Assembly (NCBI GenBank): GCA_003505715.1
Contig: DNXU01000422.1
Coordinates: 5,955-19,160 of the forward strand
Source: Cyanobacteria bacterium UBA8803
GTDB lineage: Bacteria; Cyanobacteriota; Cyanobacteriia; Cyanobacteriales; Coleofasciculaceae
Direction: 5' to 3'
Length of the DNA: 13,206 nt
The notes under the pieces are model-generated. The model was not told the DNA's origin. It did not search any database and saw only the letters and a list, made by a program, of their open reading frames with translations. The translations under genes and the position numbers were made by a program. Positions 1 through 7,141 of this stretch are shown in pieces. Position 1 is the first letter of the stretch, and the number at the start of each line of letters is the position of its first letter.

Positions 1-247
1 CCCAGATCAGTCTATCTTTTCTCAGCAAAGAAATAACCTTTTTCCACCGGGCAACCAGGAGGACAAAGGTTATGGCATAATTCACAAAAAAGATCAGCCT
101 AACCAAGCTAAAATCTACTTCAGCTACTACTCGCTCGCCCCCTTCACTATAACCTCCTGAGAGAATAACCGTTAGCGGCCCTCCTGAATAAAGGATCAAG
201 TACAAAACGGTGAATGCTTGTTCGGCAAATCTTAGGAATTTTCTCAT
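1..247 (-). CDS. O-antigen ligase-like membrane protein, N-terminal fragment (runs off window)
   Basis: On the minus strand an ATG at 247 opens a reading frame that stays open for 82 codons to the window edge. It begins MRKFLRFAEQAFTVLYLIL and continues through a Gly/Pro-rich stretch (SGGPLTVILSGG), a short polar segment (YSEGGERVVAEVD), a second hydrophobic stretch (LIFFVNYAITFVLLVARW) and a basic KK...RK loop. Two membrane helices joined by a TVILSGG-type loop are what I recall of the start of cyanobacterial O-antigen ligase (Wzy/WaaL-like) polymerases. These inner-membrane enzymes polymerise or ligate lipid-linked sugar chains. The tyrosine autokinase upstream on the same strand fits an exopolysaccharide locus. 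No clear Shine-Dalgarno precedes the ATG; the leader instead contains GGTTCAT tandem repeats. Family assignment rests on the N-terminus alone, so another polytopic membrane protein is possible. Confidence 0.68.
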   Translation of the reverse strand, partial: MRKFLRFAEQAFTVLYLILYSGGPLTVILSGGYSEGGERVVAEVDFSLVRLIFFVNYAITFVLLVARWKKVISLLRKDRLIW

Positions 248-253
248 GAGGTG

Positions 254-281
254 GGTTCATAGTTCATGGTTCATGGTTCAT
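254..281. repeat. Short tandem heptamers, GGTTCAT x4
   Basis: Four consecutive heptamers lie in register: GGTTCAT, AGTTCAT, GGTTCAT, GGTTCAT. They sit directly upstream of the ligase-like gene's start codon. The same unit recurs in the same orientation at 12551-12571. This is the short tandemly repeated repetitive (STRR) class known from filamentous cyanobacteria. Confidence 0.8.
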
Positions 282-330
282 TAGAACTCTTGCAAAAGTA
301 TTGTTCTAATGCGGTTTGCCTCAATTATTG

Positions 331-352
331 TCCCTTCCTGTTCCCTGTTCCC
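331..352. repeat. Short tandem heptamers, TGTTCCC type
   Basis: A degenerate TCCCTTCC lead-in is followed by two exact TGTTCCC units (339-345 and 346-352). It is a second, unrelated STRR family in the same 184-bp gap between the phosphatase and ligase-like genes. I see no gene or terminator in this gap. Confidence 0.6.
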
Positions 353-431
353 TAAGTTTTGGGGTGCATCCGGATGATTAAATTAGAATGCCCCCCCGCG
401 ATTGTGACTTACTCTACTCCATCAGAGCTGT

Positions 432-2114
432 TTAAATCTCAACCGTTAAGCGAGACCCCGATATATTTAGCAGAGGTTTACCATCAAAATAATCGGGAAT
501 CGGTGCACCCATCAATTCCAGAATAGTCGCACCTACATCCACGGCTCGACCTCCTGGCAAGCTAGAACCCGAAGCAATACCCGCTCCCTTGGCCATGAAA
601 AATCCGCTGGCTCGGTGGCCACCGGGACGATAATAAATCACCGGGCCAATGCGTCCAACATCAGGACTATCGACCACATCAGTGGTGCGATCTTGCCACA
701 CTACTACTAGGTCGGCATCAGGAAGTTTAGGGTCATCTTCAGTCGGAGATTGCCGAGTCCGAACTACTTCTTTCACCAGCGGCTCTCCTGTTCTGCCATC
801 CTTGAGACGATACACCATTTGCGTCAATTCATCGCAGAGAGCCTCATACTCTGAGGGAGCAACAATACCGTTTGCTTCTCGTCCCTGGAGGTTGATGCGG
901 ATATGTCCGTCTGCAAAAGCGGGTAGAGCAAAGGCTTTCATTTGAGGCCAAAGGGGAGAGTACCATTTGGCAGGCATGTAATCTAAGTCATCTCCCTGTA
1001 TGGCTAGCTGGTAAGGAGAAATTATATCGTTGAGTCCAGAGTGTAAAAACCTGCTTGGCGTCCATGGTTTGAGGAACTGCTTGATCGGATTAGGTTCATA
1101 CTTTTGCCGCCAAGTTTCCCCTAACCAGTTCTCCCTAGTAGGGTTAAGTCGCATCGGTGGGGGAGTTTCTCCTAATTTGCCGGGAGCTAGACCAACTTTA
1201 CCAGGGAAGTTATAGCGATAGAGAACTTCCGGTAGAAAGGTCATACTCATCATATCGGTGACGTTGATCCCCATGCCATGAACAGCAAAACACACGACAT
1301 AAGCATCTTCAGCAACGCTAGCTAAAATTTCCCCGATCGCTTCATCAACTTGTTCAAAAGCGTTGAGCATCGGATCGCCGTTTATACCATTTCTCAACTT
1401 CTGGTAAGGGTAGAGGGGGTGATCCGGTTGGCTCAGATGCCAAAAGTCGTGACTAGCTGTATGAGTTTCGGGGAACGCCATTAAGAACAAGTCCCAAGGT
1501 TCCCGCTTTAATAAATCACGAGCGATCGCTGAGCGAGTACTAATACTCTGTTTCAATGCGTCCTGAATCCATGTCATGTAGGCGCGATCCCACCAAATCC
1601 CGTTATCTTTGTGGAGAACCGGATTTTGGCCATATTGCTGAATCAAGTCTGGCAAAAGTTTAGAGGGACGGGAATGGCTGGGTGTAAAGGGGAAATGCCC
1701 ACCCCAACCCACAATTTGCAAGCCATTCACTCCCTCAGAAAGTGCGGCCACAGGCACATCAAAAGAGGCCACTCGGTAGCGATCGCCTAAAGCATAGAAG
1801 AGTGGATATTCCTTAAAATCATAGCCGCCTTTAATAATGTCACAACTAGTTCCATAGTTGCTGCCCTCATATTTGACGGTGTCCCAATATCCTGTTTTAT
1901 TAGGCAGGCAACCCGTTTCAAACATCACCCAACTTGGCTCAGTTGATGAAAACTCTGTGGGAGTTCCGGCGTATTCTACGATATTTTTTATCCGACCGTA
2001 AATTCCTTGTTCGCATATTTTACTTAGATTTTTTAGATGTCCTTGAGACATCCATTTTTCTAGCAATACTGGATCGGCAGAATCCAGACCAATAGCAATG
2101 ACTGGTTTTTTCAT
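432..2114 (-). CDS. Alkaline-phosphatase-superfamily protein (type I phosphodiesterase/nucleotide pyrophosphatase-like)
   Basis: This 560-residue protein has the layout of the alkaline phosphatase/phosphodiesterase superfamily, metal-dependent enzymes that cleave phosphate or sulfate esters. The first metal Asp is D11 in AIGLDSAD. The nucleophile segment is around T58-S61 in SSTEPSWVMFETG, followed by a PNKTGYWD turn. A His-rich metal motif ETHTASHDFWH spans 216-226, HGMG is at 279-282, and the last metal His is H500 in YRPGGHRASG. In the usual Asp-His-Gly motif the Asp is replaced: the text reads FAVHGMG. No signal peptide is present because the catalytic strand starts at residue 4, so it is probably cytoplasmic. 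ATG at 2114 is preceded by GAGAGG seven bases upstream, a fair ribosome site. It lies between a Wzc-type kinase and a polymerase on the same strand, suggesting a role in modifying a phosphate-bearing glycan or lipid precursor. The substrate is unknown. Confidence 0.82.
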   Translation of the reverse strand: MKKPVIAIGLDSADPVLLEKWMSQGHLKNLSKICEQGIYGRIKNIVEYAGTPTEFSSTEPSWVMFETGCLPNKTGYWDTVKYEGSNYGTSCDIIKGGYDFKEYPLFYALGDRYRVASFDVPVAALSEGVNGLQIVGWGGHFPFTPSHSRPSKLLPDLIQQYGQNPVLHKDNGIWWDRAYMTWIQDALKQSISTRSAIARDLLKREPWDLFLMAFPETHTASHDFWHLSQPDHPLYPYQKLRNGINGDPMLNAFEQVDEAIGEILASVAEDAYVVCFAVHGMGINVTDMMSMTFLPEVLYRYNFPGKVGLAPGKLGETPPPMRLNPTRENWLGETWRQKYEPNPIKQFLKPWTPSRFLHSGLNDIISPYQLAIQGDDLDYMPAKWYSPLWPQMKAFALPAFADGHIRINLQGREANGIVAPSEYEALCDELTQMVYRLKDGRTGEPLVKEVVRTRQSPTEDDPKLPDADLVVVWQDRTTDVVDSPDVGRIGPVIYYRPGGHRASGFFMAKGAGIASGSSLPGGRAVDVGATILELMGAPIPDYFDGKPLLNISGSRLTVEI

Positions 2115-2157
2115 TCTTCATCCTCTCGTTATCGATATTAACCCCATAGCTAGAGTA

Positions 2158-2181
2158 GGGTTTATTTTCAGCACTAAACCC
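2158..2181 (-). promoter_or_regulatory. Hairpin in the leader of the phosphatase gene
   Basis: A perfect 7-bp stem, GGGTTTA (2158-2164) and TAAACCC (2175-2181), encloses a 10-nt loop. Its near edge is 43 bases before the ATG at 2114. No T-run follows it in the direction of transcription, so it is not a terminator. It could shape the mRNA leader. A TATAAA hexamer (2241-2246, minus strand) further upstream is a possible -10 box, but no convincing -35 partner is visible. Confidence 0.35.
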
Positions 2182-2340
2182 CAAATTTAATTCCTTTGAG
2201 GAGATAAAAAATGCTGCTACCACCTTCCACCAATTTTAAATTTATAGAATCGCTACTGGCTCTAAATAAATCTCCTTAATTGCCTTAATTAGAGCCTCAG
2301 TTAGTCAATCTAATCTGGAGGATGCACCGAGAATTTTACT

Positions 2341-2390
2341 GTAGCATTTGCCCTATCACCAATATAATTTTGCTACAAATGCGGTGATAG
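2341..2390. repeat. Cluster of overlapping, mutually exclusive inverted repeats
   Basis: Three perfect inverted pairs occur within 50 bp. CTATCACC (2353-2360) pairs with GGTGATAG (2383-2390). GTAGCA (2341-2346) pairs with TGCTAC (2371-2376). GCATTTG (2344-2350) pairs with CAAATGC (2376-2382). The arms overlap or cross, so not all can form together. A further hairpin, GCCAAG-CTGAT-CTTGGC (2409-2425), lies 18 bp away. The cluster sits in the 523-bp gap between the kinase stop and the phosphatase start. Its role is unknown; it may be a structured leader, a protein-binding site or a decayed repeat. Confidence 0.5.
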
Positions 2391-2408
2391 AACTTTGACC
2401 CAGACTAC

Positions 2409-2425
2409 GCCAAGCTGATCTTGGC
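2409..2425. repeat. Small perfect hairpin, 6-bp stem
   Basis: GCCAAG (2409-2414), loop CTGAT, CTTGGC (2420-2425). There is no T-tract on either side, so it is not a typical intrinsic terminator. It lies 213 bp downstream of the kinase stop codon and 295 bp upstream of the phosphatase start. Confidence 0.4.
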
Positions 2426-2637
2426 ATAAGATATTAATTAATGTCACCTAAAAGTATATAAAGTTTTTGTAAAGAAGATTAAGTAGCGTTTTTTTTATGA
2501 AAGCGTTGAACCGATATTTTGGGCACACAAAAAGGGAACTAAACCACTTTTAGGCAAAGAGGATACATCAGTTTATTCCGATTTAAGTGCAATGAAATTT
2601 AGGGAGTCAGGCTCATCTCGCTCGCGAGCTTGGTACT

Positions 2638-4839
2638 CTAACTCAGCGATGTAGCCTTGGCCTGAGCGGGAGCAGCCGCTGAGGTAGAGTCTTTGAACTC
2701 GTAGTAGTGGGGGTATTTATCAGCCTGGTTTTCCTGCTTCACCCCATTAGCGACTAGACCCAGAATGTTCTGACCTGCTCGCTCTAGGGACTCTTTAGCA
2801 GCAGCAGCACTAGTAGAATCAACTACCCCCGGTCGGGCAACTAATAAAACACCATCGGTCATGTTTCCTAAGGTCAGAGCATCAGCGGCCAGTATTAAGG
2901 GTGGAGCATCGATAATGACAAACTGATAGGTTTTAGAAAAATCGTCAATCAATGAGGCCATCCGTTTGGAGTCAAGCAAAGCTAATGGGTTGGGAGGAAT
3001 GACCCCAGCCGTCAACACGTCCAGGCTGTCCATCCCTGTTCTCACCGTAGCAGCGAAATCTGCCTGACCGACCAGTACGTCAGAAAGACCAGCTGTATTG
3101 GTTAAGTCCCAAATATGGTGTTGCAACGGATGGCGCAGATCCGCATCGATCAGTAAAACTCGCCGTCCCAATTGCGCGATCGCTGCCGCCAAATTTGCTG
3201 AGACTGTAGACTTGCCTTCTTTAGGAACAGAGCTGGTAACAACAATGACTCGCGGCGTTTTATCTGAACTGAGAAACTTCAGATTAGCTTGAAGCATCCG
3301 GTATGCTTCGGAAATCGGCAAGCGAGGCGTATCTCTGACGGGAAGTTCTGGGATAGTCCCTTCTAGATCTCTACTGCGAGAGATACCTTTTTTAGTCAAG
3401 GAGGGAATCACACCAAGCAAAGTATACCCAAAGAGTTCCCGAACTTCTCGCAGGGTTTTGATAGAGGTATCTCTGACTTCTAGGGTAATAATTGTCACAA
3501 TGGCGAGCAGGATACCGAGTGCGCCTCCTCCCACCACTGGCAATACAGTTTGCACCATCTGGCTGGAAGGCAGCAACGGCACCTCGGCAGGCTCAATAAT
3601 TCTGGCATTGCCAATATTTTGGTTTTCTGCCACCCGCACTTCCTGTAGCTTCTTCAACAGAATTTCATAAGTTGATTGAGAAGCATCCAGCCGCCGTTGA
3701 AGTTCTCGCTGATCCTTTTCCAATTTGGGCAGAATCGTCAGCCGTTGTTGGTAAGCCAACCGGACATTTTCTAACTCATTTAACTGGCTGGCAAGACCCA
3801 AACGTTCTACTTCAGCGTTAACCAAATTTAAAGTTAATTCTTGTCGGAAGTCCCCCATCTGCAAACTGCTCGCAGAGACTGGGCGTACAACACCAATAGT
3901 CTGGACTACACGCTCTTGCAGGAGATTCCTTAGGGCTGCTTCTCTCTCCTTCAGACTGATGATGGTGGGATCTTCATCTTGAAAGCGAGTTTGTTCGACT
4001 CTTAACTTAGATTGTACTTGTTGGAATTCTTGGAGAACCTGCTGCACCCCTGGAGACTGGCTGAGGGAACTGGCAACTATGGCTTCCTGGGAATTCATAC
4101 CCACTTGATCCCGCAACTCTGCCGACCGGGCGTTAGCATCTTTAAACTGAGACTTAACTTCGGTAATTTGTTGGTCTAATTTCGCCAGCGTATCAACAGC
4201 CGCTCGAGACTCTTCCTCTAGGGAAACAACCTTATTGACCTCTTTGAATTGTCGCAGAGCCATTTCTGCTTGGTTAACGTTGGCTTCAGCTTTAGGCAGT
4301 TGCTCGTTCAGAAATTTCACAGCTGCAACTACTTCAGCCCGGTTCGCCTTGACATTGTTCTTGATATAAAGGTTCATCAGGTAGTTAACAACTGCCGCTG
4401 CTTCCTGAGGGTTAGAGCTTTCATAGGCAAGTTCCAACACATCAGTTTCCGCCAGATTTTCGATCGTCAGCTTCTCATGCAAAGCCTCAGGTGAGAGCGG
4501 CGTTCCATCCTCTGATTTCAGGTTAAGCGCTGCTATGGTTTCTTTAGCCAGAGGCACAGAACGCAGAATTTCTATTTCTGTAGTAATCGGGTTACTATTG
4601 GTCGTCAGGGGAGCCAGTTCTCCCACTTGTTGACCTACACCCGTGAGATCGGCAGTACGACTGACCTTAAACAGAAGCTTCCCTTTCGCTTCATAACTAG
4701 TCTGTTGGGATTGTAATAAAGCCATAGGGATGGTCAGACCAACCATTCCCAAAAAGACTACTGCGCCGATCAGCCAGCGCCGTTTGATCACTAACCCTAA
4801 CTTTTGCAGATCTAGATCTAGAGATTCGGCAGAGTCCAT
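2638..4839 (-). CDS. Polysaccharide biosynthesis tyrosine autokinase (Wzc/BY-kinase type, fused chain-length domain)
   Basis: This inner-membrane protein controls chain length and export of exopolysaccharide through cycles of tyrosine autophosphorylation. Numbering from a TTG at 4854 (738 residues), it shows an N-terminal Wzz segment with a first membrane helix (about 28-48), a long coiled-coil-rich periplasmic region (about 170-410), a Pro-rich VPLLPSSQ and second helix (435-459), then a cytoplasmic P-loop kinase. The kinase has SEAYRMLQ (515-522), Walker A SSVPKEGKST (541-550), Walker A' VLLIDADLR (566-574) and Walker B FVIIDAPP (645-652). The C-terminal tyrosine cluster is short: Y714, Y717 and Y718. 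I prefer the in-frame ATG at 4839 (733 residues, starting MDSAESLDLDL), because AAAGAAG lies just before it and the TTG has no ribosome site. The stop is TAG at 2638. The phosphatase and ligase-like genes follow on the same strand. Domain fusion on one chain is the Gram-negative arrangement. Confidence 0.93.
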   Translation of the reverse strand: MDSAESLDLDLQKLGLVIKRRWLIGAVVFLGMVGLTIPMALLQSQQTSYEAKGKLLFKVSRTADLTGVGQQVGELAPLTTNSNPITTEIEILRSVPLAKETIAALNLKSEDGTPLSPEALHEKLTIENLAETDVLELAYESSNPQEAAAVVNYLMNLYIKNNVKANRAEVVAAVKFLNEQLPKAEANVNQAEMALRQFKEVNKVVSLEEESRAAVDTLAKLDQQITEVKSQFKDANARSAELRDQVGMNSQEAIVASSLSQSPGVQQVLQEFQQVQSKLRVEQTRFQDEDPTIISLKEREAALRNLLQERVVQTIGVVRPVSASSLQMGDFRQELTLNLVNAEVERLGLASQLNELENVRLAYQQRLTILPKLEKDQRELQRRLDASQSTYEILLKKLQEVRVAENQNIGNARIIEPAEVPLLPSSQMVQTVLPVVGGGALGILLAIVTIITLEVRDTSIKTLREVRELFGYTLLGVIPSLTKKGISRSRDLEGTIPELPVRDTPRLPISEAYRMLQANLKFLSSDKTPRVIVVTSSVPKEGKSTVSANLAAAIAQLGRRVLLIDADLRHPLQHHIWDLTNTAGLSDVLVGQADFAATVRTGMDSLDVLTAGVIPPNPLALLDSKRMASLIDDFSKTYQFVIIDAPPLILAADALTLGNMTDGVLLVARPGVVDSTSAAAAKESLERAGQNILGLVANGVKQENQADKYPHYYEFKDSTSAAAPAQAKATSLS

Positions 4840-4854
4840 AACTTCTTTGAACAA

Positions 4855-5312
4855 GCACTACAAGTGAGATACAAGAAATTTGCCAAATTCCCCCGGTCTG
4901 TGTTTCACAGTTTACGGAATAAGGCACTGCCGATTAACAATTTGACGGAGTGCATCTTCATGCAAGCAGGCATATATAACCGTTTGCTGACTCCATTGGC
5001 AATCATCCGGATTCCTTGGCCTGGTATTCTTACTAAACTCCAGATGCTCCCCTGGTTCAACTATACGGACTTGGGTACTCGACCTGGGCGATCGCACAAC
5101 GCATTTGAGTTTGTTACCAAATGCTACTCACCCGATACTTCCCAAGTGCCGTAGCTCCGAGGATCTCCCGATTAGGTCTCGGTACTTTGCTCTCAGTTAT
5201 CTCATCAACGAGCTTAACCTAACTTGCTGCTCAATTGCCAGGGTTATTTCTGAAGTGGTCAGTTACTTCTGCCGAAATCTACTAGGGGTGTGGTTATCAG
5301 TAGATAATCTGC
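4855..5312. other. Intergenic region without a recognisable gene
   Basis: This stretch lies between the kinase gene and the Ycf55-type regulator gene, both on the minus strand. It holds one HIP1 site (5088-5095), the candidate kinase promoter and a weak 5-bp inverted repeat, CCGAG (5157-5161) and CTCGG (5178-5182). Short open frames on both strands have no recognisable start signals or motifs. No T-rich terminator follows the regulator stop at 5313. Confidence 0.5.
4973..5002 (-). promoter_or_regulatory. Possible sigma70-type promoter of the tyrosine-kinase gene
   Basis: On the minus strand TTGCCA (5002-4997) is followed after 18 bases by TATATA (4978-4973). Both are close to the primary sigma-factor consensus and point towards the kinase gene. 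The implied leader would be about 125 nt. This is pattern matching in a 457-bp gap (4855-5312) in which I find no convincing gene. Confidence 0.3.
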
Positions 5313-7061
5313 TTACTTCCCCCTTTCGCCATTTTTACTAAACCGCGTCTCCTGCAAAGCACTACCAACCCCCTGAATCACCCCACGCAAAATTAACCCA
5401 ATCCCTCTACCCAGTACCTGTGTCAACACATAAACCACGCCCTTACCTACCCAAGCCACAGTACCGCGCAACCGAGGTGCGATCGCATCCCGAAATTCAT
5501 AGGCTATAGTTACAGCTAATGGGATACCTCGCAGTTGTTCTAACTCTTGACGCCGGGGAGCATAGATTGAAGTTTTTTTAATGCCGATGTCGCTCAGGAC
5601 AAACAGGTCATAGCGGCTCTCAAAAATAGCTTTTGGCTCATCTAGTAATTGCACTCGCCGATATTTCCACGATAAATTATTGCGAAACCGGGCAATTTCT
5701 CGCGATGAAATGAAACGACTATCGTAGAAACTTTGCTTAATCGTTTCCACATCTGCTAATCGATTTAACAAGGTCTGGATTACTCCATTTCCGACTTGAA
5801 TCATCAGGTTTTGCAGCAGGAGTTCTGACCTAGCCAGAGCTTCAGGTGTTCTAGCCGGATAAGCCACATTGTCAATTGTTAAGGGAGCCTCAAACAGCCG
5901 ATGGGCTAACAGTTCGACGACTAGGGGAATTTTATCTAGTATCTCAGTTTGGACAAAAATCGCATCTGATAATAAAACATTAACAATTTCAACTTCACTC
6001 TTTCCTAAAGCCAACGTGTAATATTTACCAAAAAATTTAGTCAGCGATACTTGCCACAAATCTTGTAACAAGCGCGATCGTTTTTGAGGAAGCTGCTCGA
6101 TCGTTACCTGCGCAAAGCGCAATGCCTCCAGCATCTCCTCAAAGTTTTGTACCACGATATACAGTAAATCTCGCCTCTTTTCAACTTGGAGAATGTCAAT
6201 TTCTAGACTCACATCGGTCAAGTTTGGCAAACCTGATTGGAGTTTTGCCAAGGTGACATCCTGGGGTGTGGATGGCTGGAGGCTTAGACTGAACGAGGAA
6301 TTTTGTGCTGGTTCCCCAGGCAGGGGGCGAGGTGATGAATGGTTAAAACTGGTTAATTGTTCCCCTGTGCTTCTGCGATCCTGTACCTGTGTTCCCCCTT
6401 TCTTTTCTACGATAATTACATCAGTGGGCAATAGCTGGTTCACCAGCCAACGAGCTGCTAACAGTTCTCGGCGGCGTCCGCTCCAAAACAGCCAGTCCAA
6501 ATTGGACAACTTGGGTTGTTGTAGCTGAGAGGTTACCATCGCCAGAGCATCTTCAATTTGTTGCAGCCCTGACAAACGCAACTGGTGATGCCAACTGGGA
6601 GGACGCACAGCAGGCACTGGCACGGTTGACAGTGCAGGCAGCATCTGCCAATAGGATTCACCTTCTCTGAGCTGACGTATAACTTCGACGATAATGCCAA
6701 TTGCACATCCCTTAGGACAATAACCCTCAACGCCTAACTCTCGTGCGGCTGATAGTTGGGTAGGTTCCGATTCAGCCGTAAGCAGTAAAATAGGCAAATC
6801 AGGGTAATCCGCCTTGATCTGCTGGCATAAGGATAACCCCGATAGCAGATGCGAGTGAGAGCGGCCTAAGGTCAGTTCCAAAACAACCAAATTTACAGAA
6901 GCTTGGCGCTGCAAAGCGGCCAGACGCTCCATCGCAGCTGCACCCGTATCGACTTCAGCGATAACTTGCAAATCAGAAAACGCTTCCAGAGCAGTACTCA
7001 GACCCAACCGAAAAATTGGGTCATCATCGATCAGGAGGATTTGAGTTAAGCGATCGCTCAT
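5313..7061 (-). CDS. Receiver-like domain fused to Ycf55/DUF3685 domain
   Basis: This 582-residue protein starts with a response-regulator receiver fold: ILLIDDDPIFR with acidic-pocket D12-D14, LLLTAESE with T95, and GYCPKG with the conserved Lys K117. The expected phospho-acceptor Asp after the third strand (NLVVLELTLG) is Glu, E62, so ordinary phosphorylation is doubtful and a constitutively 'on' or phosphate-independent state is possible. From about residue 185 (LSNLDWLFWSGRRRELLAARWLVNQLLP) to the end it resembles Ycf55/DUF3685, a family I recall from cyanobacteria and red-algal plastids with no settled function. A Ser/Pro/Gln-rich linker at about 222-270 splits that domain. The last 50 residues contain hydrophobic Gly-rich helices (532-570) that could touch a membrane. 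The ATG at 7061 has no clear Shine-Dalgarno and is followed at once by a HIP1 site. The gene lies 80 bp downstream of the repeat-protein gene on the same strand, probably one transcript. It has no DNA-binding helix-turn-helix that I can see. Confidence 0.85.
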   Translation of the reverse strand: MSDRLTQILLIDDDPIFRLGLSTALEAFSDLQVIAEVDTGAAAMERLAALQRQASVNLVVLELTLGRSHSHLLSGLSLCQQIKADYPDLPILLLTAESEPTQLSAARELGVEGYCPKGCAIGIIVEVIRQLREGESYWQMLPALSTVPVPAVRPPSWHHQLRLSGLQQIEDALAMVTSQLQQPKLSNLDWLFWSGRRRELLAARWLVNQLLPTDVIIVEKKGGTQVQDRRSTGEQLTSFNHSSPRPLPGEPAQNSSFSLSLQPSTPQDVTLAKLQSGLPNLTDVSLEIDILQVEKRRDLLYIVVQNFEEMLEALRFAQVTIEQLPQKRSRLLQDLWQVSLTKFFGKYYTLALGKSEVEIVNVLLSDAIFVQTEILDKIPLVVELLAHRLFEAPLTIDNVAYPARTPEALARSELLLQNLMIQVGNGVIQTLLNRLADVETIKQSFYDSRFISSREIARFRNNLSWKYRRVQLLDEPKAIFESRYDLFVLSDIGIKKTSIYAPRRQELEQLRGIPLAVTIAYEFRDAIAPRLRGTVAWVGKGVVYVLTQVLGRGIGLILRGVIQGVGSALQETRFSKNGERGK

Positions 7062-7096
7062 TGGTTATTAGCCATTTTTCATTTGTCCTTTGCCAA
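7062..7096. repeat. Degenerate heptamers (TTGTCAT-like) in the 80-bp spacer
   Basis: Five units read in register: TGGTTAT, TAGCCAT, TTTTCAT, TTGTCCT, TTGCCAA. They abut the start codon of the Ycf55-type gene and occupy the position where its ribosome site would be. The units resemble the GTTGTCA array at 9036-9105, so both may be decayed members of one STRR family. Confidence 0.45.
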
Positions 7097-7141
7097 GCCT
7101 GAGGGAGTGAGGGCTGAATTATTTTTATTCTTATTTTCACA

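Noticed and set aside
363..2327. GGTGCATCC (363-371) and its reverse complement (2319-2327) flanking the phosphatase gene as possible element ends
   Set aside because: Nine bases only, no target duplication and no transposase; chance match is likely.
2529..2553. CTAAA-CCACT-TTTAG with an A5/T5 run as a terminator for the kinase gene
   Set aside because: The stem is only five A/T-rich pairs and the T-run starts five bases away; too weak to call.
2620..2629. Perfect 10-bp palindrome GCTCGCGAGC eight bases past the kinase stop codon
   Set aside because: There is no loop or T-tract and it is a single copy; likely chance, or at most an unassigned protein site.
4864..5154. Plus-strand open frame of 96 codons (and a 61-codon minus-strand frame at 4912-5097) in the gap upstream of the kinase gene
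   Set aside because: No ribosome site, no recognisable motif, and composition unlike a real protein; the two overlap each other and the candidate kinase promoter.
6193..6528. 111-codon plus-strand open frame inside the Ycf55-type gene
   Set aside because: It lies antisense to the linker of a convincing gene and reads as Arg/Ser-rich, typical of a shadow frame.
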